From Bacteroidota bacterium (GTDB lineage Bacteria; Bacteroidota; Bacteroidia; Chitinophagales; Chitinophagaceae), in assembly GCA_016868815.1 (NCBI GenBank), contig VGFQ01000014.1:1-48050 (forward strand): a stretch of DNA of 48,050 bases, written 5' to 3'. Position 1 is the stretch's first letter. The number at the start of each line of letters is the position of its first letter. The notes below the pieces were generated by a model. That model saw only the letters and a program-made list of their open reading frames with translations. It was not told the DNA's origin and did no database searches. The translations under genes and the position numbers were made by a program. Positions 42,988 to 48,050 of the stretch are shown here, in pieces.

Positions 42988-44456
42988 TGATCAGCAGGTA
43001 AATCAGTCAGGGCCTGAACTTTCCATAGACCGACCGAGTCATGATACAGCAGCCTACATCTATAGAAGGATGCGATCCTCATGCTGCCTTGAGCGGGAGG
43101 GATCATTTCTTGGGTTTCCCAACGGGCACCTTTACTGCGAAAGTTTTTTTGAATCCACGCCAGCTGACTTTTATTATAAATATAAAATACATGTGACTGG
43201 GCATCTTGTATGCCTATGTCTTTGTACATCCATGAGTATAGCAGCCTGGCTTGCGGGTTGTCGTATATTTCCATACTCAACTGCGCGGGGGCATAGTATT
43301 TTTTTGATGTATCTGTTTCCCATGTCTTTTCTTCCTGATCTATGCTGGCCAGTACCTTCCACCAGTGCGTTTGTTCCTTGTAGCTCAGAACCCCCAATGC
43401 TATGGGAATCACTAGGAATGCCATCCATGAATAGGCTAGAGAGACCCTCAGTAAGGCCTCATAGACCTTAAAAGCACTCGTACGGATGGATTTTTCAAAG
43501 ATGGCTGCCGCAAGTATGGCTACATGCAGATACGGATAGTAATAGCTCCTGCCAGATACCAGTAATACCAGCAGGGAGGCACCCAGCATAAGCCTGCCAA
43601 AGGTCCCGCTCCAAAAGAAGACGAGCGGTAGCAAGAGGATGAGAAAGGGTGAGCCCTGGATGAAGTATTTTGTGAGTAAAGAAAAATCTACGCCAGTAAA
43701 ATGTGTCTCTCCATCACCAGGTCGCGTCAGGTAGATGTCCAGAAATTGAAGAAGTTGTCCGCCGGACAATAGAAATGCCATCCCAATGGAAAGGCCAGCC
43801 GCCATGAGATAGTCCCCAAGCCGATGTCGGCCTTGCAGCAGAAAGTATCCCAGTAGGATGCACCCATAGACACCTCCCAAGGGATGGTTGAGCCCCGCCA
43901 ATACGACAAGCCCTCCTGCCGTGGCCCATTTCAGCACCCTGTTGTCCAACCGCTGGAGACAAAGCAGCATGAAACTCAGCGCCAGGATGGAGAAACATTC
44001 GGGCCTGTACATGTACACATATCCTGACAGGGCATAAGTCAGTGGAATGAGTACCGGCCATCCATCCCCTTCTATGGAACGCTTCAGCAGGACATGCCAG
44101 ATGACAACCGTTGCCAGCAAAGTCGCGGTGCCCAACAGGATGAAGCTCCAGGTGTTTATGCCGAATGTCCAGAACCAGGTGGCGTATAAGAAGTCAGTTG
44201 TATTAACAGTATAGACAGGTCCCTGGAATTCCCATACGAAGAGGCTATCATCGCCTTTGCCCATCATATAGGAGAATACGGGACTTAACACCCAGGGGCC
44301 ATCGGTAGACAACATGGGATAGATGAGGTTTAGGACTGCCCTACATGCAATGACTACTATTGACAGATACAGGAAAAGCCGATGTTTCCCGGCTGTCGCC
44401 ATCGAACGAAAAGTGGGCTGGAAAAGCCACTGGCTGCGAAAAAAAATATTTGTCAT
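42975..44456 (-). CDS. Polytopic membrane protein, GT-C glycosyltransferase-like
   Basis: A 493-residue integral membrane protein from the ATG at 44456 (MTNIFFRSQW); a start at 44510 would add 18 residues and one at 44402 remove 18. It has about ten hydrophobic segments (for example LFLYLSIVVIACRAVLNLIYP, LILLLPLVFFWSG, LMLGASLLVLLVSG). The first extracytoplasmic loop has LSTDGPWVLSP and ends before a further helix, a layout like PMT/ArnT-type GT-C enzymes that use lipid-linked sugars. The soluble C-terminal tail (about residues 370-490) has a WKVLASIDQEEKTWE region. No family is recognised with confidence. It is read against tcdA, convergently, and away from glycerate kinase. Confidence 0.6.
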   Translation of the reverse strand: MTNIFFRSQWLFQPTFRSMATAGKHRLFLYLSIVVIACRAVLNLIYPMLSTDGPWVLSPVFSYMMGKGDDSLFVWEFQGPVYTVNTTDFLYATWFWTFGINTWSFILLGTATLLATVVIWHVLLKRSIEGDGWPVLIPLTYALSGYVYMYRPECFSILALSFMLLCLQRLDNRVLKWATAGGLVVLAGLNHPLGGVYGCILLGYFLLQGRHRLGDYLMAAGLSIGMAFLLSGGQLLQFLDIYLTRPGDGETHFTGVDFSLLTKYFIQGSPFLILLLPLVFFWSGTFGRLMLGASLLVLLVSGRSYYYPYLHVAILAAAIFEKSIRTSAFKVYEALLRVSLAYSWMAFLVIPIALGVLSYKEQTHWWKVLASIDQEEKTWETDTSKKYYAPAQLSMEIYDNPQARLLYSWMYKDIGIQDAQSHVFYIYNKSQLAWIQKNFRSKGARWETQEMIPPAQGSMRIASFYRCRLLYHDSVGLWKVQALTDLPADHKSQ

Positions 44457-44665
44457 GGACTTCCAGAATGAAGTGGTACATATTCTAAGAGGAGGTCGAA
44501 GCAGTAACAATCTGAGGTCTTATCGCAAAGGATAACCATGGCATCACAATAATAAAAACAAAAAAAACAGATTACAACTTCACCGACATCCAACGCCCAT
44601 GGGTAATTTCCATAATTTACAGAGAACACATCCATCTAGAAGACACTCACATTGTTCCTCTTTCC

Positions 44666-45787
44666 ATGATCGTCCTGGCAGCGCCCAATGCATTTAAAAA
44701 TGCCCTGACAGCCGAGGCGGCGACCCACGCCATCGAACGGGGTATCCTGGCGGCAGACCCTTCGTATGTCTGCATCCCGCATCCCATCGCCGACGGTGGA
44801 GATGGTACAGGCGAGTTGCTCATAACGCAGCTGCATGCGACCTGCATCGAGGGCATGGCTACAGGCCCGATGGGGCAGCCTGTTCCTGCTTCTTTTGGGT
44901 GGCTGGAACACGATCAGACCGCCATTATTGACATGTCTACGGCCAGTGGCATCCGGCTGCTACAGCAGGAACAGCTCAACCCCTGTCTGGCGACCTCTTT
45001 TGGTACGGGTGAATTGATCCGCCATGCCCTTGATATGGGCGCCCAGCGCATCCTGCTCGGCATGGGCGGCAGTGCCACCGTGGATGGCGGCATGGGCATC
45101 TTGTCGGCCCTCGGCGCTCAATTCCTAGATGAGGCGGGCGTTGCATTGCAGACGCCTGGTGAGCTAGAAAGGCTCTCCCACATCGATCTCTCCCATTGGG
45201 ATGTCCGAATAGAGGCAGCCCAGATATCCATCCTCTGCGATGTCCATAACCCACTGCTCGGACCCGAAGGTGCGGCCGCCATCTTCGGCCCCCAGAAGGG
45301 TGCCACACCGCAGATGGTGCAAACGCTTGAGGCAGGACTTTCCCGCATGCGGACAGCGGCTATGGCGCTCACCGGTCGCGATATGTCTGATGTCTCCCAT
45401 GCCGGCACAGCCGGTGGGGCCGCTGCCGGGCTCTATGCCCTCGCCGGCGCCATGCCCGTCAATGGGATCGAGCACTTTCTGGACATCACCGCTTTCGATG
45501 TACGCTTAGCACGCTGCGATATCGTCGTCACCGGCGAGGGCAGTCTAGATGCACAGACAGTCCATGGAAAGGGCCCCTTTGGAGTAGCCTTGCGTGCGAA
45601 AAAAATGGGCAAGCCTGTGATCGGATTGGCAGGCCGGATCGATGATTCTCAAGGCATCTTAGCCCCCTATTTCGATCTTCTGCACAACATCAACCCAATC
45701 CCTACAGACCTGCCGACGGCACTGCAGCATACGGCTCAAAACCTGGAGGCAGCCATGCTTTCCATACTCAATACTTTCAGGCCGTGA
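44666..45787 (+). CDS. Glycerate kinase, type I (GlxK/GarK family)
   Basis: A 373-residue enzyme phosphorylating D-glycerate, probably to 2-phosphoglycerate as in GarK/GlxK (the family includes both types). The N-terminal MIVLAAPNAFKNALTAEAA matches the start block of the family. HPIADGGDGTGELL follows. The middle region has GMGGSATVDGGMGILSALG, and the C-terminal part has VTGEGSLDAQTVHGKGPFGVA and GLAGRID. All blocks are in order and the length is normal. The gene is isolated; upstream there is an AT-rich 155-bp spacer without a gene. Glycerate could come from glyoxylate or sugar-acid breakdown. Confidence 0.93.
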   Translation: MIVLAAPNAFKNALTAEAATHAIERGILAADPSYVCIPHPIADGGDGTGELLITQLHATCIEGMATGPMGQPVPASFGWLEHDQTAIIDMSTASGIRLLQQEQLNPCLATSFGTGELIRHALDMGAQRILLGMGGSATVDGGMGILSALGAQFLDEAGVALQTPGELERLSHIDLSHWDVRIEAAQISILCDVHNPLLGPEGAAAIFGPQKGATPQMVQTLEAGLSRMRTAAMALTGRDMSDVSHAGTAGGAAAGLYALAGAMPVNGIEHFLDITAFDVRLARCDIVVTGEGSLDAQTVHGKGPFGVALRAKKMGKPVIGLAGRIDDSQGILAPYFDLLHNINPIPTDLPTALQHTAQNLEAAMLSILNTFRP

Positions 45788-45789
45788 GC

Positions 45790-46000
45790 AGATAGCCGCA
45801 GCAAGACTTTGATCTTAACGCGCGGTATCTCATACCCTTTCATATCCATCATATGTAAGAGTTTTCCGAGGCCGAACGACTCTTTGCCGACATCAGCCGT
45901 GGTAAGCTCTGTTTCGAATGTAGGTGATGAGGCAGATACCATCTGGCCAATACTATCCTTTGACGTGCGTAGTGACAGGGAGCAAATAACTTTCCCTTAA
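45790..46000 (-). pseudogene. Possible remnant of a LacI-type regulator C terminus
   Basis: A minus-strand frame open from about 46001 to 45736 (it overlaps the end of the glycerate kinase gene) contains DSIGQMVSASS, ELTTADVGKESFGLGKLLHM and a closing KVLLRLSAHG. The LTT-V-spacing-G arrangement resembles the end of LacI-family sugar-binding domains. There is no start codon at its head apart from an internal ATG, and no helix-turn-helix part. The similarity is faint and may be chance. Confidence 0.2.
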
Positions 46001-46010
46001 ATGCTATTGC

Positions 46011-47363
46011 TCAGACCCTATCGGGATGTGGGTGCTGCCAAGGATTTCGATACGTACGTTGGAGTAGGCTGGTCGCTTCTGCGTCGCCTGTCACGATCCG
46101 ACGCTGAGGGTCGTAAGAGAGTCCTCGGCCCAGCTGCATGGAAAGATTCGCAAGGATGCAGCTGGCGGTAGAGATATGTCCTTCTTCCAGATTTGATACT
46201 GGATTACCGGCGTTGTCTATGCATTGTAAGAAGTCGCGCATATGGGCTCTGGTAGCGGAGGCCACATGCAGTTCGATGTCCTTCTCAGTAATATCCTCCG
46301 GGTATTTCTCCCGTTCGTAGAGGGCCTCCCCGTGGAGGCGCGCTCCCTTGCCGACGGGGATTAAGTCGTAGCGAGTGGTGCTGCCGCAGAGGGTTCCTTT
46401 CTCGCCATAGATCTTGAAGCCCCAGGGATAGTCGGGATCAGGCGCCGCGCCCCAGCTCTTCATTTCCCATGTGCAGTGAAGGCCCGGGTGTTCGAAGACG
46501 GCCGTCTGGGTATCGGCGATGTTGCTCTTACCGGTGTGAGTGCCGTAGATGCCTCCACTCGCGTGGATGCGGGTAGGCCATCCGAGGCCGAGCATCCACC
46601 GAACGGCATCGTACATATGTACGCACATGTCGCCGGTGATGCCATTGCCATACTCCATGAAGGCGCGCCACCAACCGCGGTGTGGGAGGCCGTCAAAGGG
46701 TCGTAAGGGGGCAGGTCCAGTCCACATCTCATAGTCGAAATATTCGGGTACCGGCTGTACAGACGGATTGGAGCTGTTGCGCATGTGGTAGTGGCAGAAC
46801 ATTTCTGCATGGTATATCTTGCCCAGAAGGCCGCTGTCGATGTACCGCTGCTTGGCCTCTACCAGGTGTGGCGTGCTGCGCCGTTGGAGGCCTACCTGTA
46901 CTACCCTGTTATATTTACGGGCTGCAGCCCGCATCGCCTCCCCTTCAAGAACGTCTACGCTGATGGGCTTCTGCACGTATACATGGGCTCCCTGCCGCAT
47001 GGCTTCGATGGCTTGTAGTGCGTGCCAGTGGTCGGGTGTACCGATAAGAACGATATCTGGCTTTTGTTCGGTTAATAGTGACTGGTAGTGACTATAGGTG
47101 GCGATGGGGGAGGGATTTTTGGTGCGCTGCTGTATGAGTTGGACGGCCCCTTCAAGTTGATGCCTGTCCACGTCGCAGAGCCCTACGACCTCGATGGGGG
47201 ATACCTGTATAAGCCGTAGGAGGTCGCTCTTACCGTACCATCCTGTGCCGATGAGGGCGACGCGTCTCCGTTTATCGTCTGCAGCCCAGAGGATATCTGC
47301 GTGCTGGAGCCCTGCCAGGGCCATCAGCGAGCTGGATTGCCGGAGAAACCGTCTCCTATTCAT
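46011..47363 (-). CDS. Tat-exported Gfo/Idh/MocA-family oxidoreductase
   Basis: A 450-residue NAD(P)-dependent oxidoreductase. The twin-arginine signal is MNRRRFLRQSSSLMALAG. The nucleotide site is VALIGTGWYG, followed by VVGLCDVD, and IVLIGTPDHWHALQAI. The motif HVYVQKPIS replaces the common EKP with QKP, still retaining the lysine, as in many relatives of this exported subgroup. C-terminal blocks are MEYGNGITGDMCVHMYD and WGFKIYGEKGTL. Substrate is unknown; such exported members often act on modified sugars. It lies 66 bp downstream of the PhoD-like gene on the same strand and probably shares its transcript. Confidence 0.88.
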   Translation of the reverse strand: MNRRRFLRQSSSLMALAGLQHADILWAADDKRRRVALIGTGWYGKSDLLRLIQVSPIEVVGLCDVDRHQLEGAVQLIQQRTKNPSPIATYSHYQSLLTEQKPDIVLIGTPDHWHALQAIEAMRQGAHVYVQKPISVDVLEGEAMRAAARKYNRVVQVGLQRRSTPHLVEAKQRYIDSGLLGKIYHAEMFCHYHMRNSSNPSVQPVPEYFDYEMWTGPAPLRPFDGLPHRGWWRAFMEYGNGITGDMCVHMYDAVRWMLGLGWPTRIHASGGIYGTHTGKSNIADTQTAVFEHPGLHCTWEMKSWGAAPDPDYPWGFKIYGEKGTLCGSTTRYDLIPVGKGARLHGEALYEREKYPEDITEKDIELHVASATRAHMRDFLQCIDNAGNPVSNLEEGHISTASCILANLSMQLGRGLSYDPQRRIVTGDAEATSLLQRTYRNPWQHPHPDRV

Positions 47364-47378
47364 ATTGTTCTTTTATTG

Positions 47379-47400
47379 GAAGGTATGCAAAATGACCTTC
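47379..47400. repeat. Short inverted repeat upstream of the second Gfo/Idh gene
   Basis: GAAGGT (47379-47384) and ACCTTC (47395-47400) form a perfect 6-bp inverted repeat around a 10-nt AT-rich centre. It lies between the PhoD-like gene and the start of the oxidoreductase gene. It could be an operator or a small mRNA hairpin; no T-run marks a terminator. Confidence 0.3.
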
Positions 47401-47429
47401 AATGGGTATTGCTAGCGGATGTCTAAAGC

Positions 47430-48050
47430 TTAGCGCCGGCGCAGGTCTTCCGGTCGTATGACCTCTTCATGTGCCACTTTGCCGTGCACGTCATAATGTG
47501 TGAGTACCAGTACAGGTATGTTGGAAGGGTGCAGCAGTCGAAGCCCTAGGAAGCCGCCGGCGACGCGCAGGAAGCGGTGTTCCGGGCGCTGGTCATTGGG
47601 TGGCCACCCTTGCGCATGGAAGTCGCTCACAGGTCCGGAACCGAACTCCCACAGGCCGGTGGCACTGTCGCGGGAGACATACTGCCAGTGCCGATCGCCG
47701 TTCACCACCAAGGCTCCTTGGGCCGCAAGCATGCGGCGTGCCCAGTCGCCTTCATGTCGGAAGGCCGCATTGGCATGGTTATCCATTTTTGTGGCGCGGT
47801 CGGGGCCAACGATGGGGGTAGGGGAGAAGACGACTTTGAAGGTGGCGGTGGAGATCGACATGGTTTCCTCCAGCCAGGCCTTCTGTACCTTTCCCCAGAT
47901 GCTTTTGGCGGCTCCGTCGGGCATGTCGTTGGGGCTTCGGAATTCGCGTCCTTCCAGAAACCAGAGCTGCAGGTCTCGGCCGAGGCGCAGGGTGCGGTAG
48001 GGTGTTGCACGCAAGGGGACGTTCTCTTTCCAGATGCGGACGCCCCCCCC
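47430..48050 (-). CDS. PhoD-like phosphatase, 3' part (gene runs off the window)
   Basis: C-terminal 206 residues of a calcineurin-like PhoD-family phosphatase or phosphodiesterase; the frame is open to the window edge, so the start lies beyond 48050. Visible parts are QLWFLEGREFRSPND, KMDNHANAAF, and VVNGDRHWQYVSRD with its Asp and His metal ligands, followed by EFGSGPVSDF. The N-terminal metal-binding half and signal peptide are outside the window. Related proteins hydrolyse phosphate esters outside the cytoplasm. It precedes the exported oxidoreductase by 66 bp. Confidence 0.8.
   Translation of the reverse strand, partial: GGGVRIWKENVPLRATPYRTLRLGRDLQLWFLEGREFRSPNDMPDGAAKSIWGKVQKAWLEETMSISTATFKVVFSPTPIVGPDRATKMDNHANAAFRHEGDWARRMLAAQGALVVNGDRHWQYVSRDSATGLWEFGSGPVSDFHAQGWPPNDQRPEHRFLRVAGGFLGLRLLHPSNIPVLVLTHYDVHGKVAHEEVIRPEDLRRR

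Noticed and set aside
48043..48050. Run of eight C at the window edge
   Set aside because: It encodes glycines in the PhoD-like frame and cannot be judged without the sequence beyond the edge.

Overview
The window looks like chromosomal DNA from a Bacteroidota bacterium, most likely of the order Chitinophagales. This is an inference from three things. The promoter elements have the Bacteroidota form TAnnTTTG. The gene families are typical of the phylum: DUF5916 outer-membrane protein, DUF4861, metzincin-type zinc metalloprotease, two ExbD proteins followed by TonB, and a short NuoG. The near relatives I can recognise are from that group. Base composition is GC-rich for the phylum, estimated by eye. 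I saw no rRNA or tRNA gene, CRISPR array, phage or insertion sequence.

Layout. 33-3007 (minus): rlmN, then a low-molecular-weight protein tyrosine phosphatase gene overlapping hisS. 3146-6088 (plus): a small membrane protein, a PstS-like lipoprotein and a secreted TPR protein, closed by a strong terminator. 6219-19660 (plus): a complete 14-gene nuoA-N operon for respiratory complex I, with a consensus promoter and a short nuoG. 19722-23387 (minus): a secreted GH109-like Gfo/Idh/MocA enzyme and a DUF5916 outer-membrane protein. 23503-26834: an acyltransferase, trmD and an ABC-type permease. 26934-29540 (minus): a secreted zinc metalloprotease. 29812-32854 (plus): exbB-exbD-exbD-tonB, closed by a terminator. 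33282-37581 (plus): secreted sulfatase, a small or decayed ORF, acetylxylan-esterase-like enzyme and DUF4861 protein. 37701-39077: mnmE. 39378-41516: a paraoxonase-type lactonase and a sialidase-like protein. 41556-42941: tatD-like and tcdA genes, each carrying one inactivating change. 42975-44456 (minus): a GT-C-like membrane protein. 44666-45787: glycerate kinase. 46011-48050 (minus): a second Tat-exported Gfo/Idh/MocA oxidoreductase and the 3'-terminal part of a PhoD-like phosphatase gene.

How the parts fit: complex I makes the proton gradient; ExbB-ExbD-TonB spends it on outer-membrane import; the secreted sulfatase, esterase, DUF4861, GH109-like and sialidase-like proteins suggest growth on sulfated or acetylated glycans, although no SusC/SusD pair lies in the window. 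rlmN, trmD, mnmE, tcdA and hisS are tRNA or rRNA modification or charging genes scattered between the metabolic blocks.

Most of the window is ordinary. No clear new multi-gene system was found. The strongest unusual signals are (i) single inactivating changes in the adjacent tatD and tcdA genes, and (ii) a promoter -7 element placed exactly 4 nt before the start codon at four genes (rlmN, trmD, the permease gene, mnmE), which predicts leaderless mRNAs.
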